NCBI GenBank assembly: GCA_026929865.2
Contig: CM049413.1
Location: forward strand, 15,186,501-15,250,500
DNA from: Hyperoplus lanceolatus
Lineage: Eukaryota; Chordata; Actinopteri; Uranoscopiformes; Ammodytidae
Direction of reading: 5' to 3'
Length of the DNA stretch: 64,000 bases
Positions within the stretch are counted from its first letter, which is position 1, and each line of letters opens with the position of its first letter. Below, piece by piece: positions 1 to 14,619 of this stretch. Under the pieces are notes generated by a model that ran no database searches, was not told the DNA's origin, and saw only the letters and a program-made list of their open reading frames with translations. A program made the translations under genes and the position numbers.

Positions 1-68
<68 letters not shown>

Positions 69-72
69 AGAC

Positions 73-107
<35 letters not shown>

Positions 108-122
108 CAAACAAACAAACAA
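1..122. repeat. compound microsatellite (AC)n-(ACAG)n-(ACAA)n
   Basis: The window opens inside a pure AC run of about 60 bases. It degrades into ACAG and AGAC units and ends in three ACAA units. The array is cut by the window edge, so its true length is unknown. Confidence 0.97.
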
Positions 123-320
123 ATCCAGGAGGAGAGTAAAAGGCGGACCAGATGAGGGGATGTCTGCTGAGCTGTGGCTTGTCGCCAGGGTGACAGGGAC
201 CCAGCTCCCAGCATGCCGAGTGTGCTGCAGCTGCCACCGGTGCTGAGAGCTCCAAATGATGAAGATGATGATGTGCTTGGGCCCCATCCAGGGGTCTCCA
301 TCAGAATGTGGGCAGAGAGG

Positions 321-321
<1 letters not shown>

Positions 322-366
<45 letters not shown>
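322..366. repeat. (TG)n microsatellite
   Basis: About 22 uninterrupted TG units. Reading frames that cross it give only Cys-Val repeats and are not genes. Confidence 0.97.
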
Positions 367-368
<2 letters not shown>

Positions 369-994
369 ATGAGACAAGGCAAGAGTCAACGCAGTGGGCC
401 ACTCTCCTTGAGAACAATGATCTCAATCAAGTGCAGGTGCTTCCTACAAGTCAAGTGCTTTCACCAAAACCCCTTCAGTTTGCTTTCAAACCAGCTGTTC
501 TCTTTCTATCTGAAAACTGAAGCAAAGAATGAAAAAGTAAAACCTGACCTGGATTCTTGGGTCCTTTTTAGTTTCAGCGGCGATTCAACGTGACGATTAC
601 CTTGTGTTACTCTAATCAGGATTCAGGATTACATTTTTTTGTTTTTCCCCAAAGTTTTTCAAAGCTGTAAGACAACACACAGAAAAAAGACAGAAATAAA
701 AACAATCAAGCCACCGTGATTCGATAACAGTTCTCTCTTCTGCAAGGCCCAGGCAAAATAGAAAAAGTAAATCAAAGTGGTGGGAGCCTGGTTGGTTAAT
801 ATATGAAACTAAAGTGCATGAAATTTAAAAGTTTTCCAATTAGGCGAGGACTATAAGCTGTTTGGAGGCTGCCGGGATGTAGATAAAATGTGGGCCGAGG
901 CTAATGAAGACCAATGCCGCTGATGACTAGGCACTACAGCATGTATACAGATAGCTGCGGATGCTGGGACACCTTTTAATTGTCACCAACCCCC

Positions 995-1132
<138 letters not shown>

Positions 1133-2794
1133 AGCCCCACCACCACGTTTGTGCCGAGCCTTATCTCTGTTGTTTTCTCTCCGTTCTCACTCTTTTTTCA
1201 GTCTGTCTTTTTCTCTCTGCTGTTTGGCCGGTGGGTAGCATTTGCAGTTGTCTCCGTGTGTGCGTGCTGCATATATCTATTACTGAAGCGATGTTTTCTC
1301 TAATTGTAACTCCTGTGTTTTTTTTTATTCGCTTCTGTTTATGTTTTAAAACTGTCATGGTTCTCTGTGTTTAGTCTTGTCTTTTTGTTTGCTTATTTCC
1401 TATATGCCAGTAACCTTCTATCACCTCAGCCTGTCATATGTGGAATTATGGCTAAACTATGGTTTTAGTTTGACATGGTTCAGGTAGTTCTATCTTGACA
1501 AATCCATAAATAGGAGAATAGATATCTTTACAATAATTGAATAATTTTATGAATACGTTTGTGAATCACACAGCTCTGCAAAAAAAAATCTCTTCATTAA
1601 TAAATGGAGATGCTCTAAATGACAATATTTTTGGAGGGGGAATTTGAAGAAACTGTTGTCAGGACTCAAACACATACCTTTTAAATAAACCAGACAGACA
1701 CATTTGGAGTGGTCTTTCTTTTTTCCCCCCCAGAGCTCTATGATTTGAATTCACCTCACCTTTCTTGTTGTGGCCCAGTTTCTATGGTAAACAAAACAAA
1801 TCAAATCAAATCAAACATTTATTTTTGAATAACCCTACCAATCAGACTATGCTCGTCTCTCGTTTAAAGCTCTCCACGCTCTCTCCAGTTGTTGATTAGA
1901 AAGTTTGCTGCTAATGAGTTCTCTTGATAAAGAATAACTGGCATTGTTCAATACTCTTGAGAGGCACTAATGAAACTACAGCTGATGAAGATTGGAATCG
2001 AGTGAGCGCCTCGTAATGAACGGGCGCTCCAAAATCCCATTTTCAAGTTGAATGCCACTCCTCTGGAAAGCCTCAATTACTTTGACAATTAACCAATAGA
2101 ATATCTGAGGAAAAAAAGAAGAACATTTTTTTTTTTTGTAGAAAAAGTTTAACCTCTCAGATGTCAGGAGAACAGTGCAGATGGATTTAATTAATAGGTC
2201 ATAATACTGGTCATTCAGTGTTTGGTGTCTGAATTGCGATATTGTTCATTTTGACATTTTTTTAAATAATAACAATACATTCTATTTGTATAGCACTTTT
2301 CAATACATTCAAAGACACTTTACATACAACTGTCAAACCAAGCACATTAAAAACAAGTGAAGCAAAACAGTCGTCATATAAAAACCAGAGGTATGTGATC
2401 TGCTGTCACACTTTCCTTTTACTAAACTATACCAACCTATGAAAAAAAAGATAGTGACTAAAAGCTTGCAGCTGAACCTCAAATTAACCTAAGGGCCAGA
2501 GAAGGTGCTGTTGCATTCTATTTGAGCATTTTCTTTGACTTGATGTAAACATGTAAAAGAAATTAACATGTATGCTGTTACACATTTGTTGATTTAACTT
2601 CACTATATTTAGCGTCAGCATCACCTGAATCAACCTGCTTTAATTTCATCAGGTAACAATTTCCCACAGCGCATCTCTCAAAGCAACAGACCGTTTGTGT
2701 CATTAATGTGTAAATGGATCCATCAGAGTTAGAACACCTACTGTGGGGATCTGGTTTTAGAAACCGTTTCTACACAAATGCAGGTCCATTTTAA

Positions 2795-3293
2795 AGGTCA
2801 CATATTATGCTAAATGCACTTTTTAAATGTGTTCTAACATATCCATGGGTACACGGTGTGCCTAGAGACTGCCAAAATATAAAAAAAATAACAATCTCTC
2901 CTTTTCTCACTCTCCCTCTTTCTGAAACCCCCGCCCCTCCCCCCGATGTACTCCAGTCAGAATTCTCCTCGTTTCTGACCTCACAAACTGGAAAGCCAGA
3001 AGCTTCCACTTTGCAGCCCACACCCCTATTTCTTATTGGTCCACGGCCCTGACAGACAGAGGGCGAGGCGTATCTGGCTTCGCTTCCGGACAGGGGGCGG
3101 GAGGAGCTCAAAGATTGTATATTTACGAGGGGAGCTGCAGCTCTTTTTAAAAAATAGGCCATTGTGAGATTAGCTGAACATCAGCATAGTACAATAAATT
3201 ATTATATAACAATTAAAGAAAAACGTATTAGGGACCACTAAGACCATATAATATGGTGTATAATAGTACCGAAAAGTGTATAATATGGGAGCT
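2795..3293. mobile_element. non-autonomous TTAA-target DNA transposon (MITE), piggyBac-like
   Basis: The ends are imperfect inverted repeats: AGGTCACATATTATGC at the left, and AGCTCCCATATTATAC when the right end is read in reverse complement. Each end is flanked by TTAA (2791-2794 and 3294-3297), the target typical of piggyBac and Kolobok elements. The interior (499 bp) has no transposase. Reading frames there on either strand show no known domain. It sits in the presumed triqk intron. The superfamily is inferred from the TTAA target only. Confidence 0.8.
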
Positions 3294-3880
3294 TTAAAAA
3301 GAAAACTTGAATGTGCCTTCCAAAGGACAAGCAGTGTCAAAGTGCTCAATCTATTTCTGACATCTCGCCAATACCTGTTCTATAATGCCTGTTTGGACAT
3401 TTAGACTGCTTCAATATGTGGAAAGCTATTTGATGCATTTGAGCATCTTTGTATGTAAAACATATTTTCTCCTTTAATGGCTGAAATAAAAGTGTGATAA
3501 TTGACACTTTTATGATCACATTTCTCTTTCAAAAAGCACAAATTACAGATTAAATATTTAGTATTTACTTTTTACTTTTCAGAGCAAGCTAAGGAACAAG
3601 TCAGATGGGTTTGAAAAGAAAAGTCTGCGAGGAATGCAGCGAATTTAGATGAAAGGAATGACAATAGGGGCTTATTATAGACATAATAGGGAATATAGAC
3701 AAATATAGACTTAACAGCCCTGATAAATAAGCACACTAGTAACAGTACCGTGCAAACAAATTCAAAGGGAGTAGAGCTCCTCCAGAAAGACAGACAGACA
3801 GGGGATCAGGTACTGTATATACTGTTTATTAATACTAATCAGACAGTTTCTTAAAACCCTATTGTCTTTTTCTTTTTCAG

Positions 3881-3988
3881 GATGCATTCCTTGTCATCGC
3901 AGCCATCCTCTTCTTCGTCCTCTGTGTCTACGCTTTCTTCTACCTCAACCTGAGCACCGAGCTTAACCTGGACCTGGATGTGGATTAA
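3881..3988 (+). CDS. triqk: terminal coding exon of a TRIQK-like small membrane protein (partial)
   Basis: A strong splice acceptor (a pyrimidine tract ending TTTTTCAG at 3880) is followed by a 36-codon open frame ending in TAA at 3986-3988. The 35 residues begin DAFLVIAAILFFVLCVYAFF, a single hydrophobic helix, followed by YLNLSTELNLDLDVD, an acidic tail. This matches the C-terminus of vertebrate TRIQK (triple QxxK/R motif protein, about 86 aa): a helix with AAIL and YAFFYL, an L-S/T-T-D/E step, and a DLD-rich end. TRIQK is a small endoplasmic-reticulum membrane protein whose molecular function is poorly known. The QxxK/R repeats lie in upstream exons that are not visible here. The exon starts in phase 0. 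It is too short to show up as a long ORF. I am confident that it is a real exon and fairly confident of the family. Confidence 0.85.
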   Translation, partial: DAFLVIAAILFFVLCVYAFFYLNLSTELNLDLDVD

Positions 3989-4735
3989 CAGGAGACTTTT
4001 TCTTGATTAAGAATGACCAAATACAGTCAAACGGTTTGTATGTATAAAGCATTTTGGGACTGCTCCGGTCGGCACAATCCTTCAGCCTTCAAACACACTT
4101 TTTGGTGACGCGGTGAAAATGAACTGCCTCTTCAGGAGAAATAATGCAATTCATCAAATAACTAATAATTCAGCCTTCTATCTAGACACTTAATTTCCTC
4201 TTTATTTTTCTACATTGGAACACTAGATGAAACTGTTCTACTTTTTACGGTGACACTTGTTGCACTGTGGTTCTACATCCATAAATGTTACTTTCTTCTT
4301 CTTTTTTTTGTACTACACTAAGCCTTGATCTGTGAGCGCAGCCTTGATTCATTTTCCCTGAAAACAAGATGGGACTTCTTCTATAACTTTGTTGAAAAAT
4401 AATAATAATCTACATTCGTCAAACAAAACAATCCCTTTTTTTAACACAAGCCTTCCGAAACTACAGTGGAGAGACCAAGAGATCTCCTGCTAATCATATG
4501 CTGTGGAATCACGTCCCACTGTTGTCTCTCCGTTAATAGAAAAAATGTAAATCTCTTCCGCTGCTGAATCTCTCCTCTCCTCTCCATCCAGACAAACACT
4601 GGCCTCACATTCCAGTGCACAAACCATCTCTCTCCTCTCCTCTGCCGGTTATATCTGGAGATCACAAAGTGTGAGATTAGTATCCGACAAAAGCCCCTCG
4701 CCCCTGATTAAATGATGTGTGCAGAATACAAATCA
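3989..4735 (+). other. probable 3' UTR of triqk
   Basis: This non-coding sequence follows the TAA of the triqk exon. No AATAAA occurs close by. An ATTAAA at 4707-4712, followed by a TG-rich stretch, is the most plausible poly(A) signal. An AATAATAATAAT run near 4400 is a weaker alternative. The 3' boundary is a guess. Confidence 0.35.
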
Positions 4736-5129
4736 ACACATTGTACCTGCCTACGCATACGTGCGGCACGAAGAGATAGACATCCGGAGATGATCCTGTT
4801 CTTTCTTTTGAATGGAAATGACATAGATGAGACAATGCCCTGAATAGAGGTGAGCCTGTATGTTTCTCTCCTTAACGCTTTGTGCACTAGTAGCGCTATA
4901 GGTGCAGGGACCATGACCTTCCACTAACCATTTCAGTCCAAGCGATTCCACTGTTTGACATATTCTTTGTTAGTGCAGAGTCAGCGGCTTTTATTAAGTC
5001 CAATTTCTATTCTTTTGTGTGTGTTCAAAATTGCACCTTTTTTTTTACATCACTTTCTATTCCACATTCTCCCAGTGCACCCCAACCCCTTATCAAAAGC
5101 AATTCATGCGATGTTTAGGATAGAGAGAG
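4736..5129. other. intergenic, nothing recognised
   Basis: AT-rich sequence with no domain-bearing frame. It leads into the AT minisatellite. Confidence 0.6.
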
Positions 5130-5163
5130 AGAGAGAGATATATATATATATATATATATGCAT

Positions 5164-5209
<46 letters not shown>

Positions 5210-5370
5210 TTGTGTATATATATATATATATATGCATTGTGTATGCATATATATATATATGCATTGTGTATATATATATATATATATATGCATTGTGTAT
5301 ATATATATATATATATGCATTGTGTATATATATATATATATATGCATTGTATATATATATTGTATATTTT
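5130..5370. repeat. (TA)n minisatellite punctuated by TGCATTGTGTA
   Basis: After a short GA run, TA repeats are interrupted about seven times by TGCATTGTG(TA), giving a higher-order unit of roughly 26-50 bp. The last copy is truncated to TGCATTGTATA. Frames through it on both strands give Tyr-Ile repeats and are artefacts. Confidence 0.93.
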
Positions 5371-6940
5371 CTTCCCCCCAATGAGTCAATCCGTGCCTGA
5401 CGTTTGTTCTGTGGCCGACTTGATTTCTCGAAATGTGAGATGGATTGTGAGTTTTCGGTTTCTTCCTTTTTTCTCCCATGACCTTTGCCCCTCTAGTAAA
5501 AGACTACATGTCTAAGAAAACCATTATGATAAGCCATTCATCTGGCCTTGGTACATCATCAACCCCCCCCCCCTCCTCCAACACAGCCAGTCACTCACAT
5601 GTGTAACAATAGGTAGCCCTTCCTAATAGACCTCCATGACACCTGGAACCTAACAGGTCACCATCACCAATCTACAGAGCTCTGACATCAGCACAATGGA
5701 AGGGATGTGGGAACACAACCTATTTATTCAGACCTATGTTTGCCAGGACGAGATGAAAGCTTTTTTCCCCACAATAGCGTAGCGTTGAGTGCTAAAATTT
5801 AATTTGTTTGTATGGTGTATACAAACATGTTACAGTGTTATTTGCATAATGATTCAATGCTGGGACACAGTGTGATATGAATTGTGATATAACTATAAAT
5901 TATTGTTTAATTGATTTCGGTAAACTGCTTTTTTCGAAAAATCTAAATTATGAATTTTTTTGTAAAGGAAAATACAAACGATGCAATATTATGTGACAGA
6001 AGATTAAAGGACTGTTTTGGTATTTTGATACATTTATTGGATTGCATGTTAACTGACCATGACAGCAAAATGAGCACGTTGTATTATACATTTTGTGGAT
6101 TTTCTACTTTTCACAAACAGCCAGCAGCATCAGAACGCTTGAACATAAACAAGCCCATTTATGATGTAGTTCTAATGATACCTTCACATATTATATATTG
6201 TTATTATAATTATTATTGGTATTGTTGTTGTTGTTATTACTATAAACAAAATACCATCTAATCAGGCATTGTATACATTAGATATCTCTGTTGACATTAT
6301 CTTTACCAGCAGTCATGTTTTACTCCTCTTCATCCCTGCAGGTCTACATTTAGCTGTTATATGCAGGTGTTGTCGTTAACTTTGAGTCTTAAAAGTTAAT
6401 GAATGGAAAAAAAACCTAGTGTCCATTTACTTTTATGCTTGCCATTATTTCTCTCTGATTGCTTCTATTCTAGGCTATAAACAACTATGTCCTAACAGTA
6501 AAGGGTTATTAAATTGTATCGGCTATAGTAACATTGGTCTACATGTCATTTCATGGCCTCTCCTCAATTGTTAGGGAGGATGACTGTGTGCCAGTGAGGA
6601 TTTTGACACAGTGAGGTGCTACACAAGCACTGTTGCCACTAAGATATTTATTGAGCACGACGTCAGACCTATCACGTGACCTATCCGGCGCTAATCTAAA
6701 GGCGTTTCTCAGACTTCTGTGCATTTGCGAGTCGAAAAACATGAAATTAATCAGGCAGTGGCATTATATGAGCGTTTGGCACGACCTTAGCAGCTTTCCA
6801 CGGGAGTCAAATGCACTGAAGCTTTACCTACCTTACTGTGACAAATGAGCTAGACACCGTACGCCCAAATCCTACCCATTAGTCATGTGAGGTATGTCAC
6901 CAAGAGTAATTATACTTAGCCTGAAACTTGCATATGCAAC

Positions 6941-6941
<1 letters not shown>
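5371..6941. other. intergenic, nothing recognised
   Basis: AT-rich single-copy-looking sequence with a poly-C run near 5564. A short open frame at 5950-6261 encodes a low-complexity Tyr/Cys-rich end with no known family, and I do not regard it as a gene. No inverted-repeat element was found. Confidence 0.5.
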
Positions 6942-7024
<83 letters not shown>

Positions 7025-7093
7025 CACACTCACACTCACACTCACACTCACACACACACACACACACACTCTCACACTCTCACACTCACACAC
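6942..7093. repeat. (AC)n / (CACACT)n compound microsatellite
   Basis: About 75 bases of pure AC, then a CACACT hexamer array, then AC again and a CTCTCACA tail. The hexamer looks like a derived expansion within the AC array. Confidence 0.96.
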
Positions 7094-7360
7094 TAAAATG
7101 TTTGACTTTCCCACACTTTATAGTGAGTAGGAAACATGTATGGCTGTTTACCGAGACATGAATCATAATTATGATTGCTGTTGAACCCCACATTGCATGT
7201 GTAGCAAGCTAAAGGTCTGGCTCTCATGGTATTCACTTTAGACATAAACAAACACGTACATTTTGTCACACATTCTGTCTGTAGCATTACGTCATGTGAA
7301 CATAAATGCACGTTGACCTCAGTGTACTTTCTGTTTACTTTCAAAGATGACTTTGGTGCC

Positions 7361-7551
<191 letters not shown>

Positions 7552-7687
7552 CATATATTCTCAGTATTCAGCACCGTGCCTGTGGCCTTGCTCCAGTGGA
7601 GCGCTCAGTCTCTCTGACGGACCGGTGAGAAGTGAGGAGGGTCAGTCCCGCCAGGAGCTCATTTAGACCCCTATCTCTATCTCTCTC

Positions 7688-7761
7688 TGACACACACACG
7701 CACACACACATAGACACACACAGTATCTACAAGTCTCTCTGACAGGGAGACTCATCGTCCC

Positions 7762-7804
<43 letters not shown>
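7688..7804. repeat. interrupted (AC)n with CTCT spacers
   Basis: Two AC runs (about 7690-7723 and 7771-7804) are separated by a repeated motif around TCTCTGACA and CCCCTCTCTCT. This may be an ancient duplication of an AC-CT segment. Confidence 0.85.
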
Positions 7805-7807
<3 letters not shown>

Positions 7808-8426
7808 TGTGCTCCCATTAGGGAGATATAGTGAGACGACAAGACTGATGATGCATGTCACAAAGTACTATACTGTTAGTCCCACACGTAATGCGCCCCC
7901 CTCTTTCGCTCTCCCCTCCCCATATCTCTTCCCCACTCTCATTGATTTGCTGCTTAACTGGATTTCTTTCCCTGCTTCTGCAATTTTGCTTAAAGATTAA
8001 AATATGTAGATTTATATCATGTAAAAGACGTTTGTGCATACACCCAGAGTAACTGATTGCGATTCCATATGCAGTGAATGATTAAGAATAGTTTTGTGTT
8101 GTTACACAATAGTTAGGTTTAATAGCTATTTAGAGTTCTGAATAGTTTTTCATACAGGTCTTTTGTCTTATAAATTATCTTCCCAACATCTACTTCATTA
8201 CCAAAATGCATATTCCTGCTGACTTAGACATGACCAGCATGTACAGTGGCTTGCAAAAGTATTCATATCCCTTGGAATGTTGCACATTTTGTCACATTAA
8301 AACCACACACGTACATTTATTTTATTGGGATTTCATGTGCTAGACCAACACACAGTGGTGCATCATTGTGAAGTGGACTGAAAATGAAATATGGTTTTAC
8401 ATTTTTTTTAGAAATAAAAAACTGGA

Positions 8427-8749
8427 CCCCAACAGCATGATGCTGCCACCACCATGTTTCACGGTGGGGATGGTGTGTTCAGGGTGATGTGCAGTGTTAA
8501 TTTACTGCCACACATTGCACTTTGCGTTAAGGCCAAAAACTTCAATGTTGGTCTCATCTGACCAGAGCACCTTCCTCCAACACTTGCCACAAGCCATGCG
8601 GGGGACACAGCATATTCCGATGAGACCAAACTTGAAGTTTTTGGCCTGAATGCAAAATGCAATGTGTGGCGGAAACTAACACTGCACATCACCCTATACA
8701 CACCATCCTCACAGTGAAATATGGTGGTGGCAGCATCATGCTATGGGGA
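8427..8749. repeat. imperfect inverted repeat of transposase sequence inside the Tc1 copy
   Basis: The left arm at about 8427-8563 is the diverged reverse complement of the right arm at about 8616-8749, with a spacer of roughly 52 bp. Both arms encode the same Tc1 transposase stretch around the first catalytic Asp (SDET, then FGLNAKCNVW). The left arm reads on the minus strand and the right arm on the plus strand. The arms differ at many positions, so the two segments are not a fresh duplication. Confidence 0.85.
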
Positions 8750-9124
8750 TGCTTTTCTTCAGCAGGGACAGAGAAGCTGTTTAGAGTTGATGGGAAGATG
8801 GATGGAGCCAAATACAGGACATAAAACCTGTTAGAGTCTGCAAAAGACTGGGGTGGAGGTTCACCTTCCAGAGGGACAACTAGCCTAAAAATACAGCCAG
8901 ATCTACAATGGAATGGTTTAAATCAAAGCATAGTCATGTGTTAGAATGGTCCAGTCAAAGTCCAGACCTCAATACAATCGAGAATCTCTGGAAAGACTTG
9001 AACATTGCTGTTCACAGATGATCTCCATCCAATCTGATGCTAAATCTGAAGCTCAAGGTATCTAAAAAAAAAAGAATGGGCAAAAATGTCAGTCTGTAGA
9101 TGGGCAAAGCTGGTGGAGACCTAC
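8610..9124 (+). pseudogene. Tc1-like transposase remnant
   Basis: The plus-strand remnant of a Tc1 DDE transposase keeps its recognisable blocks in order. SDET (first catalytic Asp) lies near 8619 and GGGSIMLWGCF near 8723. FQRDN (second Asp) and [17 protein letters not shown] (catalytic Glu region) follow at about 8860-9000. The frame changes near 8713, and several in-frame stops follow, including one immediately after FQRDN. The N-terminal paired-type DNA-binding region is absent. It cannot make a functional enzyme. Confidence 0.9.
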
Positions 9125-9396
9125 CCCAAATAGATTTGCAGCTGTAATTGCAGCGATAGGTGGTTCTACAAAGCATTGACTCAGGGGGCTGAATACTTTT
9201 GCACGCCACACTTTTCAGTTTTTTATTTATAAAACAAATTTAAAACCATGTTTCATTTTCATTCCACTTCACAATAATGCGGCACTTTGTGTTGGTCTAT
9301 CACATACAATCCCAATAAAATAAATGTATGTGTGTGGTTATAACACGACTAAATGTCGAAAATATCAAGGGGTATGAATACTTTTGCAAGGCACTG

Positions 9397-12317
<2,921 letters not shown>

Positions 12318-12319
12318 TC

Positions 12320-12355
<36 letters not shown>

Positions 12356-12357
12356 TC
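12318..12357. repeat. (CTTT)n microsatellite
   Basis: About nine CTTT units preceded by CT dinucleotides. Confidence 0.95.
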
Positions 12358-13035
12358 CCCTTCCCTTCTCTTTCTGTTTCCCACAAAGTCATACAGTGCC
12401 CCCTCTATTTGCACACCACTGTCCACTCACTCTCTCTTTTTGTCCCCTCAAGCCAGAGGTTACCAGAGGTCAAGGCAGATAACTTTCAGTCAGAGGGACT
12501 TTAGAGGAAGAAAGAGGGCCATTCAGAGAGAACTTTTATCTTCTTTCTTTTTATACATAAATATACTATATCTATATCTATACCTCTGTCATGCCAGTGA
12601 AAGCACTGTTCTGTGTTTAGTACACTGCACGGCCTTGTAATGATGATTTGTGGTATTCCCGGGACTTTTGTTATGCTTTAAACTGACTCAGCTACGAAAA
12701 AAAAGGAAAAACAATAAACACTACACCAGCTTCTGTGGAGCAAAATGACCATTGCAGCTTTAAGAATTTAATGTCATCCTACAGAGATTATAAATTCAGA
12801 AGTATTAGTGTTGGGAAAATTGGCTCAACCCCTACAAATCTGCTTATATCATCAAGATGTGCCTCAAAGTTATTGTGTAGTCAAGAAGATATAAGTTATC
12901 ACAGAAGAATCAACATCACCTGACAGGTGGCTATCCGGGTGACATGGCAGTTTACACAGGTGTCAACTATCCAAGGGTGAAAAAAATCCCACTTCCTTTG
13001 ATATTTGCATTTGACTTCTAAAAATCCTCCCTTAA

Positions 13036-13048
13036 AACACACACACAC

Positions 13049-13093
<45 letters not shown>

Positions 13094-13131
13094 ACACACA
13101 CATAGAGAGAGAGAGAGACAGAGAGAGAGAC
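13036..13131. repeat. compound (AC)n-(GA)n-(AC)n-(GA)n microsatellite
   Basis: A short AC run, a GA run of about 38 bases, another AC run, and a second GA run broken by ACA. Confidence 0.95.
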
Positions 13132-14044
13132 CTTGGGGCTGAATTGGCATTTACAAAGACAGGCCTTATACAAATACCTTTCTGAAGGAATACTCTTAAA
13201 CCTAGTGGGTGTCATCACATTGATGTAACATCAGAGGTTATGATGTGAGTGTGCAAGTGTGTATGTGACACCTATCTTGACCACAGCTGTTTTTAATGAT
13301 GGGATTAAAGTATACACACCTGTGGCCTACTTAGTACTTACACACACAGACACACACCCTTGTGGCTGGCGGTTGAGCTGATCCTGTGTTTGTCTTCACA
13401 CTCTCATTTTCCTGCGTCAGACTCCCCACCCCGCTGGACTTCAGTTGATCTACCACCACATTCACATACTCTGTCTGTTTGAATGTGTCTTTTTTCAGCT
13501 GTCAATGACTTCAATATGCAAACTGCAGCATACCTCCCTCCCTCTCGGTTAAGTTGATCTTTCTACTAAGAATAAGGCAGCTGGCTTCCAAAACAAGCCC
13601 ACACTACAACATGAATGTTTTCCCTGAATCACAATTTGACATTTTGTCAAGAATAATTTGCCTTATGTAAATATCAGTTCTTCTAAAAGCTGATAATTGT
13701 TTGTATTCCCTGAGCCTCAGGGGAAAGTAACAGTCGACTGCAATCACATTTGCCACTGTCACCCCTCCACACTCAAAAAATCCCCCGGAACAGGGTTTTC
13801 AGATTTAACATGAAATATAGACCGCAGTTAACTCCCACTACCATTGAATGTATACCTGTATATTGTTTAGGTGACGCCTTGACCTCATCATTCCGTCACC
13901 TTGACCATGAGAATAAAAAGAGAGCAAAGAGGTCCCTGCAAATCATTCACAAGTGCTGACTAGGTGTCTAAATAGCTTGTGTGTATATGCGTGTGCATGC
14001 AGCCCTGCCACCTGTGACCTGTGATTAAGAGAAGCTTGTTTGCA
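13132..14044. other. intergenic, nothing recognised
   Basis: No coding, RNA or mobile-element signature that I can support. Short CA runs only. Confidence 0.55.
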
Positions 14045-14205
14045 TCTATGTGTACTGGTATGGTGTACAGATATGCAAGTGTTCCTGTGTACGTTTGTGT
14101 GTATCTATGTGTATTGGTATGGAGTACAGATATGCAAGTGTTTGTTTGTACGCTTGTGTGTATCTATGTGCATCGGTATGTTGTACACTACGGATATGCA
14201 AGTGT
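14045..14205. repeat. three-copy minisatellite, unit about 58-62 bp
   Basis: Three tandem units each contain TATGTG, a GGTATG step, GTACA and ATATGCAAGTGTT, followed by a TTTGT/ACGTTTGTGTG linker. Copies differ by point changes, and the third has an extra short insertion near its GTACA step. Confidence 0.85.
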
Positions 14206-14581
14206 TGATAAATAGAATTGATATCATGAAAATGAGAAATTAGTCTGAAGGAAACATGTAGTTTTGAGTTTGATTTATGACTTGTTAATATTGTTTAAAG
14301 AAGTGGGGTGGGATTGAACAAGTTTTTACTTCTTCCCACCCCTTTTCAAATATGTTGTGGCATTTTTATAGAGTGCTTGGCGGCCTTATCAGTGCAGAAG
14401 TCACTAGGGCTGACTCCTGTTGATGCATTTGTATTATTGTATTGTTGTTGCATATTTGAAATACATCATTCATTGATTCATTGTGGTTTAGTTTTTTTCC
14501 CTTTTCTTTGTCTGTTGATGCTGCTTAAATTGGGGTTTCCCTGGTCCCCACTCCTGCTTCCGCTCTGCCCCTTCAATCCTG

Positions 14582-14619
<38 letters not shown>

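Larger units (their letters stand above)
8244..9396 (+). mobile_element. degenerate Tc1-like transposon with folded-back interior
   Basis: The left end CAGTGGCTTGCAAAAGTATT and the right end (reverse complement) CAGTGCCTTGCAAAAGTATT start long, diverged inverted repeats of roughly 180-200 bp. They are flanked by TA (8242-8243 and 9397-9398), the Tc1/mariner target. A second copy of the GCAAAAGTATTCA motif lies inside the right repeat near 9201, as in the IR/DR layout of fish Tc1 elements. The matching inner copy on the left is missing. Instead, a piece of transposase sequence occurs there in reverse orientation. At 1153 bp it is shorter than an intact element of about 1.6 kb. It is certainly inactive. 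Confidence 0.93.

Noticed and set aside
5950-6261. 103-codon frame starting MNFFVKEN
   Set aside because: AT-rich chance frame that ends in Tyr/Cys runs from TTATTA/TTGTTG repeats. No family match recognised.
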